From contig CAZKRM010000004.1 in the NCBI GenBank assembly GCA_964555285.1, positions 77,835 to 141,834 on the forward strand: a stretch of DNA of 64,000 nt, given 5' to 3'. Made by a program: the position numbers and the translations under genes. Of this stretch, positions 57,195 through 64,000 are shown in pieces. The notes under the pieces are model-generated. The model saw only the letters and a program-made list of their open reading frames with translations, was not told where the DNA came from and did not search any database. This DNA comes from JBBIQV01 sp964555285. Lineage in GTDB: Bacteria; Nitrospirota; Nitrospiria; Nitrospirales; Nitrospiraceae. Numbering within the stretch: the first letter of the stretch is position 1; each line of letters starts with the position of its first letter.

Positions 57195-58715
57195 ATGACG
57201 CGTACTCTTTGGATTGGAACCTTCGCCGGTTGGTGCATGACCGTCATGGCGGCGGGGCTTCCAGTGGTTGGCTCGGCGGAGGATCAACTCGAGTTGGGCA
57301 GGGCTTTGACCAATATCTCCGGCGAGCGGATGCTGGCGGACGTAGAAAAACTGAGCGGCGAGGAATTCAATGGGCGGCAAACCGGGACGGAGGATGATTT
57401 CAAGTCTGCGCGCTTTGTGACGGAACGGTTCTCCTCACTTGGGGCTTTTCTACCTGCCGTCCCTGACCGCTTCAACTTTGACGGGGAGGCGCCAACGGGG
57501 CTCATGACGAAGCTCACCGCCACAACCGTGGTCGCACCTGACCCCTCACTCCAATTGTCCACGTCAGGAATCGTGCCCTCCATACATCTCGGCGTCGATT
57601 ACCTGCCGATCCTGGATTCCCCGTCCGCGGACATCCATGCACCGATCGTCTTTGTCGGGTACGGCATCGCCGATCCAACGCAAGGGTTCGATGACTATGC
57701 CGACCTGGATGTCCGGAACGCCATTGTGTTGTTTCTGCGAGGCAAGCCTGACCACTACCCAAAGCCGGTCAGCCACGCTGAAAAAGAACGCCTCGCCAGG
57801 CAAAAGGGAGCCATCGCCTACCTCACGGCGACCGGACCGGTGTTAAGTTCATACGAGGCCCGCCGTGGTGTGACCGGGAAACCCAGCGCATTCTACGGGC
57901 AGACGTCCGACCGGCAGGCACTGCCGGGAGCGTGGATCGGCACCGACCTCGCCGAGCAGATTCTCGCGAATGGCGATGCGGCACAACGAGGACGGTTGCA
58001 GGAACTGCAGGAACAACTCAACCGCGCGCCCACTCCGCGATCCATCAGGACGGACGTGTCCGGCAGGCTCCAGTGGAAAACCAAAAAAGAGACGGGCCTC
58101 CTGGTGAACGTGCTCGCCAGCATCCCGGGCAATAGCCCGGACCTGAGATCGGAGATCATCGTCTTGGGTGCCCATCGCGATCACTTCGGGAAGCAGGCCG
58201 GGCTGCTCTTCGCCGGCGCGGACGACAATGCATCCGGCACCGCCGTCATGCTGGAAGTCGCGCGAGTCTTGAGCCAACCTGGATATAGCCCGAAGCGAAC
58301 GATCCTGTTCATCTCGTTCAGCGGTGAAGAACAGGGCCTGCTCGGCTCGCGCTTGTACGTCGAGCGAGCCGTGGTCCCTCTTAGATCCACTAAAGCCATG
58401 ATCAACGTGGATCACGCAGGAGTCGGCAATGGTAGGCTCACGGTTGGAGTGACGGGGCTGGATAAAGCCGTCGCAGCACAGGCGGGTCAGACAGCCGGCC
58501 TAGCAGACAAACTCGATCTCTTCGGATTCTTCCCCGGTGGAGATCATGTGCCCTTCAAAGAAGCCGGTGTTCCCACGGTGACGGTCGTCAGCGGCGGCGT
58601 CCACCCGCATTTTCATCAACCTTCGGACACGGCTGACACGGTGAATCCGGAAATCCTGCGGACTGCCGCGCGTTATGTGCTGGCTCTTGCATGGAGACTG
58701 GCGAGTGAGCCCTAG
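57195..58715 (+). CDS. Exported M28-family zinc aminopeptidase
   Basis: 506 residues from ATG 57195. Signal peptide (about 1-30), an inserted PA domain (about 120-230, IVFVGYGIADPTQGFDDYAD), and the zinc core: VLGAHRDHFGKQAG (His, second ligand region), FAGADDNASGTAVMLEVARV (bridging Asp), FSGEEQGLLGSRLYVE (catalytic Glu pair), INVDHAGVG and HPHFHQPSDTADTVN (final His). Such enzymes release N-terminal residues from periplasmic or external peptides. ATG 57180 is an alternative start five codons upstream. Confidence 0.9.
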   Translation: MTRTLWIGTFAGWCMTVMAAGLPVVGSAEDQLELGRALTNISGERMLADVEKLSGEEFNGRQTGTEDDFKSARFVTERFSSLGAFLPAVPDRFNFDGEAPTGLMTKLTATTVVAPDPSLQLSTSGIVPSIHLGVDYLPILDSPSADIHAPIVFVGYGIADPTQGFDDYADLDVRNAIVLFLRGKPDHYPKPVSHAEKERLARQKGAIAYLTATGPVLSSYEARRGVTGKPSAFYGQTSDRQALPGAWIGTDLAEQILANGDAAQRGRLQELQEQLNRAPTPRSIRTDVSGRLQWKTKKETGLLVNVLASIPGNSPDLRSEIIVLGAHRDHFGKQAGLLFAGADDNASGTAVMLEVARVLSQPGYSPKRTILFISFSGEEQGLLGSRLYVERAVVPLRSTKAMINVDHAGVGNGRLTVGVTGLDKAVAAQAGQTAGLADKLDLFGFFPGGDHVPFKEAGVPTVTVVSGGVHPHFHQPSDTADTVNPEILRTAARYVLALAWRLASEP

Positions 58716-58752
58716 CGTAGTCGATACGGAAGGGATGGACCGCGGGCCTCGA

Positions 58753-59136
58753 TCAGGGGATCTCGTCCAGTATGGAGGATTGAATAGGGGAGAGCGGCGC
58801 GGTTATTCTAGGTGGCGGCGGAAGAAGGACTGGTGCCCCTGCCTGCACGGCGCCCTGGATCAGACCGATCGTGAGCTGGGGGCCAAGAGAGCCCAAGGCA
58901 CCGGACCAGGCTTGCCCTGTGGTGGGGTTGCGAAAATTGTATGTCTCGAAAGACCCAAATGTGTACATGTAGCCTTGCGTACCCTGGTTGTCGATATAAA
59001 GATGTTCACGGCCGGAAAGATTAAAGAGCGGAGCGACCCCGCCACCGAATGCCCGAACACTGGAAACGCCTTGAGCCCCTGCATCAGAACCAAGCAGCAG
59101 ACTCATCACAGATACCATCAGCAGCCGAACCCACAT
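58753..59136 (-). CDS. Exported protein of unknown function (127 aa)
   Basis: Signal peptide (LMVSVMSLLLGSDAGAQG), then LFNLSGREHLYIDNQGTQGY and YMYTFGSFETYNFRNPTTGQ; the C-terminal part is Pro-rich. The low-charge, Gly/Tyr-rich mature region suggests a small beta-rich periplasmic or surface protein. No family recognised. It is divergent from the TolC-family gene, 106 bases away. Confidence 0.5.
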   Translation of the reverse strand: MWVRLLMVSVMSLLLGSDAGAQGVSSVRAFGGGVAPLFNLSGREHLYIDNQGTQGYMYTFGSFETYNFRNPTTGQAWSGALGSLGPQLTIGLIQGAVQAGAPVLLPPPPRITAPLSPIQSSILDEIP

Positions 59137-59242
59137 CGAAGAACTCTCTTCAATACAGCACCGAGCGAAATTGTGATAGCAGCAACCACGAATCACAGTT
59201 ACTATTATGCCCAAGTCCCAATCCCCTATCAAGGAGTACTCT

Positions 59243-60802
59243 ATGAGTCACCCACTACGCCGGCGCCTCACACACCTCCTGGCAATCGTTGCTTCCATCG
59301 TCTTATTTGCACTCGAGAACGCGTGGGGCGTGGATCAGCCTCCCCTAATACCGGCAGAGCGGCGGGAAGCCATTTCACTCGCTGACGCAGCGCTCAAGGC
59401 GCTTCAGAGCAACCTCGATATTAGCATCAGCCGTCAGACCAAGGAGAGCCGTCTGGCGGATATCGTGATCGAGCAGGCCAAATTCGATCCGACACTGAGT
59501 GTCAACGGCACGTACAATCGCACGGTCAACCCATTGAACCGACCAGTGTTCGGCGGCACCGGCCAGACCCTCAAGGAGATACAAACCTTCGATCAGCGTA
59601 GCCACCAGGTCACGTTGGACATGACACAGAACTTGTTGACCGGCGGCAACTACGACCTCAACTATAGCCCCCAACGATCCAATGTGAATACCAATGTGGC
59701 GACCGGCTTTCTGTTCAACCCCGCTTACACCGGCGGCCTCGCACTCACGTTGACCCAGCCATTGCTGCGAAACGCCGGCATAGAAGTGAACAAGACGTTC
59801 ATCAAGGTCGCTCAAAACAATGCGACGGTCGAGCAGCATATCTTCATGGATCGCGTGTTGACCGTCCTCGCCACCGTCGAGCAGACCTACTGGGAGTTGG
59901 TCTTCACCAATGAGAACCTCAAGGTGGCCCAGGCGGCCCTCAAAGCGGCTGAGGAACTGATGGCCACCAATCGCGCCAAGGCCAAAGCCGGCGTCATGTC
60001 CATCGTGGATGTGCTCCAGGCGGAAGCCGCAATGGCCTCTCGCGTCGAGCAAGTGCTGGTGGCAGAAAAGGCGATCCGCGACCAGGGAGACCAACTGCGT
60101 CGGCTGCTCAATCCGGCCGAGGAGGAGTTGCGTCAAGACGTGCGCTTGGCGCCGACCGACCAGCCGATGACAGCACTCGAGCCGATCAGCCTCCAGGAAA
60201 CGATCGACATTGCGATCGAGCGCCGGCCTGAGATTGTCCAGGCCAGTAAGAATGTGGAAACCAGTGAGATCAACACGAAGTTCGCCAAGAACCAGCTCCT
60301 TCCCACCCTCTCGTTCCAGGGAACGATGGGGCTTGCTGGGCTCGGCAAGGACTACCCTGACTCTGTGAGCAGGAACTTCGGCGGCGATTTCTACAACTAC
60401 GGCGCGGGGTTGGTTCTGAGCTATCCCCTCGGCAACCGGTCCGCCTTTAGCACGTATAACAAGCGGCAACTCGAAGCGCGCAATGCAGAGGCGTCGTTGA
60501 CGAGCGTCCGTCAGCAAGTCATCATCGGCGTCCGCGAGGCGGTGCGCCGCGTGCAGACGGATTTCAAACGGATCGAGACGACCCGCTCAGCCCGTATCAT
60601 GGCGGAGAAGCAGCTACAGGCGGAGCAGGAGCGACTGAAAGTCGGTCTGAGCACCACCCGCTTCGTGCTCGACTTCCAACGCGACTTGGCAACCGCACAG
60701 GGGAACGAGTTGCGCGCGATCGTGGACTACAACAAGTCGTTGTCCAACTTAGCACGGCATAAGGCCACCACGCTGGACCGCTACAACCTCCAGCTCCAAT
60801 AA
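59243..60802 (+). CDS. TolC-family outer membrane efflux channel protein
   Basis: 519 residues. Signal peptide (about 1-32), then two OEP repeats with long helices: ISLADAALKALQSNLDISIS, FIKVAQNNATVEQHIFMDRV, EQTYWELVFTNENLKVAQAA; second half ISLQETIDIAIERRPEIVQA and ISSVREAVRRVQ-like GVREAVRRVQTDFKRIETTR. Trimers form a periplasm-spanning exit duct for efflux or type I secretion. AAGGAG precedes ATG 59243. The inner-membrane pump genes are not adjacent. Confidence 0.93.
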   Translation: MSHPLRRRLTHLLAIVASIVLFALENAWGVDQPPLIPAERREAISLADAALKALQSNLDISISRQTKESRLADIVIEQAKFDPTLSVNGTYNRTVNPLNRPVFGGTGQTLKEIQTFDQRSHQVTLDMTQNLLTGGNYDLNYSPQRSNVNTNVATGFLFNPAYTGGLALTLTQPLLRNAGIEVNKTFIKVAQNNATVEQHIFMDRVLTVLATVEQTYWELVFTNENLKVAQAALKAAEELMATNRAKAKAGVMSIVDVLQAEAAMASRVEQVLVAEKAIRDQGDQLRRLLNPAEEELRQDVRLAPTDQPMTALEPISLQETIDIAIERRPEIVQASKNVETSEINTKFAKNQLLPTLSFQGTMGLAGLGKDYPDSVSRNFGGDFYNYGAGLVLSYPLGNRSAFSTYNKRQLEARNAEASLTSVRQQVIIGVREAVRRVQTDFKRIETTRSARIMAEKQLQAEQERLKVGLSTTRFVLDFQRDLATAQGNELRAIVDYNKSLSNLARHKATTLDRYNLQLQ

Positions 60803-60813
60803 AGCATGAAAGC

Positions 60814-61527
60814 ATGACCACGCCTGAGCATTCTACCCGGGTGAATGATGCTCAGGCGCCGGAATGGGGAGCGGCGCTGGCCCTCCTCCCGATCGCCGCG
60901 ACCGGCCTCTTCTATCTCCTCCCAGGCGCGCTCCAACAGGAACGGCTTCTCCAGTTCCTCCCTCAGTTGCTCGCCTACGTTGCACTCACCATCTGGGGCA
61001 CGCAAAACACTCACCGCCTCCAAAAGCTTGGTCTCCCGCTCGACCGGCTCCGTGCCGGGCTCTTGCCGGGCGCCATTACAGGCGTTACGCTCGGGGTCTT
61101 CAACGTCCTCGTCATCCTCCATCTCACACCCTGGCTCGGTTACGACATCGCGTTTCTCAAAGACACGCCTCACGCCAACATTCCCCTCCTCGTCATGGTC
61201 CCCTGGTGTATCCTGTTCATTGCAATTGCTGTCGAGCTGAACTTCCGCGGCTTCCTGCTGGGGCGCGTGCTGGCACTCTGTCGATCGTTTCCCCGATCCG
61301 CCGCTTCTCGGCTCGCGTCACCGATCGCAATCGTCACCAGCGCGCTCGTATTTGCCTTCGACCCCTTCATGGTGGCAACCTTTCAACATCTCCACTGGAT
61401 CGCCGTCTGGGATGGAGTAATCTGGGGGCTGATGTGGGTGCGGCTCGGCAATCTCTATGCGACCATTGTGGCCCATACTGTCGAGGTTATCATCGTGTAT
61501 CTCGTGGTGCGGGCGGCATTGGGCTAA
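60814..61527 (+). CDS. CPBP/CAAX-type intramembrane protein (degenerate motif)
   Basis: 237 residues with about seven membrane helices. The motif VELNFRGFLLGRVLAL corresponds to the EExxxR box of CPBP (Abi) proteins but the first Glu is Val; WDGVIWGLMWVRLGNLYATI and IVAHTVEVIIVYLVV supply the later His motif. CPBP proteins process prenylated or bacteriocin substrates or serve as scaffolds. The altered box makes protease activity uncertain. It starts 11 bases after the TolC-like gene. Confidence 0.75.
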   Translation: MTTPEHSTRVNDAQAPEWGAALALLPIAATGLFYLLPGALQQERLLQFLPQLLAYVALTIWGTQNTHRLQKLGLPLDRLRAGLLPGAITGVTLGVFNVLVILHLTPWLGYDIAFLKDTPHANIPLLVMVPWCILFIAIAVELNFRGFLLGRVLALCRSFPRSAASRLASPIAIVTSALVFAFDPFMVATFQHLHWIAVWDGVIWGLMWVRLGNLYATIVAHTVEVIIVYLVVRAALG

Positions 61528-61607
61528 CCATTGTCCCATTTGTTCAATGACGATTGACTCATTGAAAATGAGCCGATGAACCAATGATGCATTGAACCAA
61601 TTTCCTG

Positions 61608-62627
61608 ATGAATCCCTCGTTTTCCAGTTATCTCGTCAACGATGTCTTCGGCGACGCCGGAGTCTATGTGGAAGTCCGGTGGTCGAAGCGTGCGTTGCTC
61701 TTCGACTTGGGGCACAACGATGCGCTTGGCCCCACCCGCTTGCTACGTGCGATGGATATCTTCGTCTCGCACACGCACATGGACCATTTCATCGGTTTCG
61801 ATGCCGTGCTGAGAGTCGCGCTCGGAAGAGGCAAGACGCTCCGCCTGTATGGTCCGCCAGGCCTGATCGGAAACGTTCAGGGCAAACTCAAGGGCTACAC
61901 CTGGAATTTGGTGGATGGGTACCCGCTCTCGATGAAGGTGCAGGAGTTCCACCCTGGCGAGGTTCGGCTCGCCGATTTTTTAGCCACAGACGGCTTTCTG
62001 CTTCATGAGGAACCTCCCCAGCCTGGGCCGGAGCGATCGTCGATTGGGGTGTTCCCGATTCTCGAAGACCCCATGTTCACGATCAGCGCAGTGGAGTTGA
62101 ACCATCGTGTCCCCTCCTTCGCCTATGCACTACAGGAACAGTTTCACATCAACGTCAACAAGCAGCGATTGCGCGAGGCCGGCTTGCCGGTAGGATCCTG
62201 GCTCAAGGACGTGAAGCAGCACCTGTGGGAAGGAAAACCGGACGATTTCCGGTTTGCCACCACGCTCTACTTCGAGCATCGCCGCGAAGAACGGGAGTTC
62301 CTACTGGGCGACGTTCGGGAACGCTTTGTCACCATCACGCGCGGGCAGAAACTCGCCTATGTGGTCGATGCCCGCTACGACGAGGAGAACGAAGCGAAGA
62401 TCGTGGAACTGGCGCGCGGCGCGGATATGTTCTATTGCGAGGCGCCCTACCTGGATCAGGATGCAGACAAGGCGCGAGAACGGTATCATCTGACGGCGCG
62501 ACAGGCAGGTCTGATGGCCAAGAAAGCCGGCGTGCGGGAGTTGGTCGTGTGTCACTTTTCACCGCGCTATACCGGACAGGGGGACAAGATTCTCCGAGAA
62601 GCGATGAATGCGTTTAGGGGTGACTGA
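61608..62627 (+). CDS. Metallo-beta-lactamase fold hydrolase, RNase Z-like
   Basis: 339 residues. FVSHTHMDHFIGFDAVLRVA is the HxHxDH zinc box; AVELNHRVPSFAYALQE fits the RNase Z His; VVDARYDEENEAK the Asp and LVVCHFSPRYTGQ the last His motif. Ribonuclease Z matures tRNA 3' ends; the extra 40 or so residues (PERSSIGVFPILEDPMFTIS) resemble relatives of broader specificity. tRNA genes here encode CCA, so its role in tRNA maturation is uncertain. ATTGAA repeats precede the start. Confidence 0.85.
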   Translation: MNPSFSSYLVNDVFGDAGVYVEVRWSKRALLFDLGHNDALGPTRLLRAMDIFVSHTHMDHFIGFDAVLRVALGRGKTLRLYGPPGLIGNVQGKLKGYTWNLVDGYPLSMKVQEFHPGEVRLADFLATDGFLLHEEPPQPGPERSSIGVFPILEDPMFTISAVELNHRVPSFAYALQEQFHINVNKQRLREAGLPVGSWLKDVKQHLWEGKPDDFRFATTLYFEHRREEREFLLGDVRERFVTITRGQKLAYVVDARYDEENEAKIVELARGADMFYCEAPYLDQDADKARERYHLTARQAGLMAKKAGVRELVVCHFSPRYTGQGDKILREAMNAFRGD

Positions 62628-62636
62628 AGGGAGGAA

Positions 62637-62873
62637 TTGATCAGCACCTTCCCCGCCATCACCGGTGTCACCATCGTATTGATCTATCTCAACGGCGGGA
62701 GCGAACCCGCTCATCTCTATGCCAAGTATCTGCTCTGGCTGGTCCCGGCCTGGCTGGTCTACGTCGGCTGTATGATCTTGGCCCTCCCCCGCCTGGGTTT
62801 CTGGCCGACAATGCGGGGCTCGCTCACGCTGTATATGTGCTGTATCGGGCTGCTCCAGCTGGCGCTGCGATAG
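62637..62873 (+). CDS. Small integral membrane protein (GlpM/DUF3147-like)
   Basis: 78 residues with three likely membrane helices (ITGVTIVLIYLNG; LLWLVPAWLVYVGCMILALP; LYMCCIGLLQLALR). The TTG start has a GGGAGG box 2 bases upstream. The helix pattern FPAITGVTIVLIYLNGGSEP fits the DUF3147/GlpM type; the match is only by pattern. Downstream, 62874-63228 (355 bases) contains no protein gene. Confidence 0.55.
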   Translation: MISTFPAITGVTIVLIYLNGGSEPAHLYAKYLLWLVPAWLVYVGCMILALPRLGFWPTMRGSLTLYMCCIGLLQLALR

Positions 62874-63104
62874 CCACCAGATTGACCATCACCTCTCCTC
62901 CATCGTGTTGTCGCACATAATCGCTTTCCTTGGGTCAGAGAAGGTCTGAACTCAAGAGCTTAGACCCTTCACAACTTCCTGAACTCCCCTTGTCTTCCTG
63001 TAACGAGCGCCTCTTCTTCCCCCTTTTCGGGGGGGGAGGAGTGCCTACCTGAGAGGAATTTACGCCGCATGTCATGAACGCCATAATGTGCATAGTACTA
63101 ACCC

Positions 63105-63140
63105 TACCAGGAAGCCCCGGTCCCTACGCGGGGATGAATG
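63105..63140 (+). other. TnpB-tail/omegaRNA-like remnant in a 355-base gap
   Basis: A short frame ending QEAPVPTRG and a stop (63108-63137) with the CCCCG-CGGGG hairpin around it matches the typical 3' end of IS200/IS605-type TnpB genes, where the guide RNA scaffold overlaps QEAP. Upstream stops at once, so only the tail remains. The rest of 62874-63228 carries a CCCCC-TTTT-GGGGG hairpin (63019-63035) and nothing else recognised. Confidence 0.35.
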
Positions 63141-63228
63141 GTAGCCCAAAGCAAAGCGGAGGCATCACGCAAAACTAGGTTTACAGAATCCCTGCTTGGG
63201 GCAGGGTCATTCACAAGGGAGGATATCA

Positions 63229-63492
63229 ATGGAACAGGGTAAACCGAGAAAAACCATCACGCTGTTTTGTGAAACGCTCGGGCTAGTAGAAGAAGTCGAA
63301 CTGGGAATTAATATCTTCCGTAAGCCAGAAGGAGTGGGAGCTGAGATCGTGCATTGCTCTCAGTTCGGCAGCGGAGCAGTAACGTGCACGCAGTTCTGCA
63401 AGCACGGTCAAGAGGTAAAGGACACTCACCAAGCGGAACAGGCCGTCCATCTGGCCGAACTGAAAAAGATCGGACCAAATGTTATTGCCTGA
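63229..63492 (+). CDS. Small Cys-rich protein of unknown function (87 aa)
   Basis: ITLFCETLGLVEEVELGINI, then VHCSQFGSGAVTCTQFCKHG: four or more Cys in a compact protein, suggesting metal or disulfide. No signal peptide. GGGAGGATATCA precedes ATG 63229. It starts 17 bases before the copper-type lipoprotein gene, so a related redox or metal-handling function is likely (inference). Confidence 0.55.
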   Translation: MEQGKPRKTITLFCETLGLVEEVELGINIFRKPEGVGAEIVHCSQFGSGAVTCTQFCKHGQEVKDTHQAEQAVHLAELKKIGPNVIA

Positions 63493-63509
63493 TCGGAAGG
63501 AGATCGGAA

Positions 63510-64000
63510 ATGACAAACACGTATACATCCTGTCTTCTGTTGGCATCGCTCGCCTTTTTCGGATGTTCCGAGTCATCCTCCACTCATGCTGCGCCCGAGC
63601 TCGCACGCGCAAGAGCGGAAGGAGGCCAGAAACTGTACCGTATTCCCATTAAGATTACGTCGGATCACGGGTTCGTCTTGAACACAGAACGGTTGGGCGG
63701 GAAAGAGATCAAGCTGCCTATCGGCGTTTCTGCGCGGCTGGAATTCATCTATGCCGAAGACAAGGAATTCGACGGCGAGGATGGCCACACCCATCAGTTC
63801 GTTCTTCAGAGCAAGACCACACCGTTTCGGTCCGAAACCGGACCATTGAGCGCGAAGAATACTCATGAGGCAATTGAATTTACCGTTGGTCTAGACGGAA
63901 CACAGGAATATATTCTTGCCTGTTCCATCTCCTGCCATCGCATGGACAACCTGTTCATGACTATTAGGGTCGTGGCGAAGGACAACAAATCCCGAGACGC
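63510..64000 (+). CDS. Putative cupredoxin-like lipoprotein (cut by window end)
   Basis: The first 163 residues are visible. Lipobox LASLAFFGC (Cys about residue 19) is followed by a beta-sandwich-like mature part. CSISCHRMDNLFM near the end of the visible part gives C-x3-C-H-x4-5-M, the ligand spacing of cupredoxins and CuA-like sites. FDGEDGHTHQFVLQ may hold further His. Copper-binding electron carriers are common in nitrite oxidisers. The remainder lies outside. Confidence 0.65.
   Translation, partial: MTNTYTSCLLLASLAFFGCSESSSTHAAPELARARAEGGQKLYRIPIKITSDHGFVLNTERLGGKEIKLPIGVSARLEFIYAEDKEFDGEDGHTHQFVLQSKTTPFRSETGPLSAKNTHEAIEFTVGLDGTQEYILACSISCHRMDNLFMTIRVVAKDNKSRD

Noticed and set aside
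1..64000. CRISPR arrays or a cas gene cluster.
   Set aside because: No run of regularly spaced direct repeats was found; the origin-like tract at 21964-22226 has irregular 7-10-base repeats and no spacers.

Overview
The window looks like a chromosomal segment from a Gram-negative bacterium of the Nitrospira type (phylum Nitrospirota). This is an inference. It rests on a complete bacterial proteasome locus (Mpa/ARC ATPase, Dop, PrcB, PrcA, PafA) beside Gram-negative envelope genes (TolC-type channel, PilT motors, EnvC, outer-membrane-type lipoproteins), c-type cytochrome and copper-type redox proteins, and GC-rich DNA. No rRNA or other decisive marker is present.

Left flank (1-13.1 kb): the start of dnaB, hisZ, serA and a class V aminotransferase run leftwards (histidine and serine synthesis). 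A MltD-type lytic transglycosylase, a TPR membrane protein, bioF and two twitching-motility ATPases follow. A leftward operon then encodes a formylglycine-enzyme-like lipid-side protein, a thioredoxin-like protein and a membrane-anchored cytochrome c.

Integrated element (13,253-29,182, about 15.9 kb): the region between two exact 22-bp copies of the 3' end of a tRNA-Glu gene is a mobile element. The intact tRNA is at its right end, and a large serine recombinase reads into the tRNA. From left to right it holds a hicBA toxin-antitoxin pair, a secreted coiled-coil protein, two divergent ribbon-helix-helix genes (one split by an 834-bp IS5/IS427-type insertion), an IS630 remnant, small DNA-binding proteins, a RepA-type ATPase followed by an iteron-rich origin-like tract, a Nu1-type small terminase, a phage tape measure protein, and a tail-chaperone-like gene with a textbook -1 frameshift signal (slippery heptamer plus 14-bp stem). 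Capsid, portal, large terminase, tail tube, baseplate and lysis genes are absent. The content fits a phage satellite or satellite-like episome carrying its own tail-length module. This is the most novel part of the window.

Middle (29.4-41.8 kb): glgB, a lipoprotein, a frameshifted M23 peptidase gene, the proteasome operon with a clear sigma70-type promoter but no recognisable Pup or UBact gene, and thiSGE. ThiS carries a 42-residue tail after its Gly-Gly, created by a 94-bp palindromic insert.

Right part (41.8-64 kb): ctpA, envC, ftsX, ftsE, yraN, rnhB, rplS, trmD, rimM, rpsP and ffh form a canonical leftward translation, secretion and cell-division cluster. After it come a DUF4321-type membrane protein, uvrB, an FKBP-type isomerase, a DEAD-box helicase with an RRM protein, a secreted M28 peptidase, a TolC-family channel, a CPBP-type membrane protein, an RNase Z-like hydrolase, a TnpB-tail-like remnant and a probable copper-binding lipoprotein cut by the window end.
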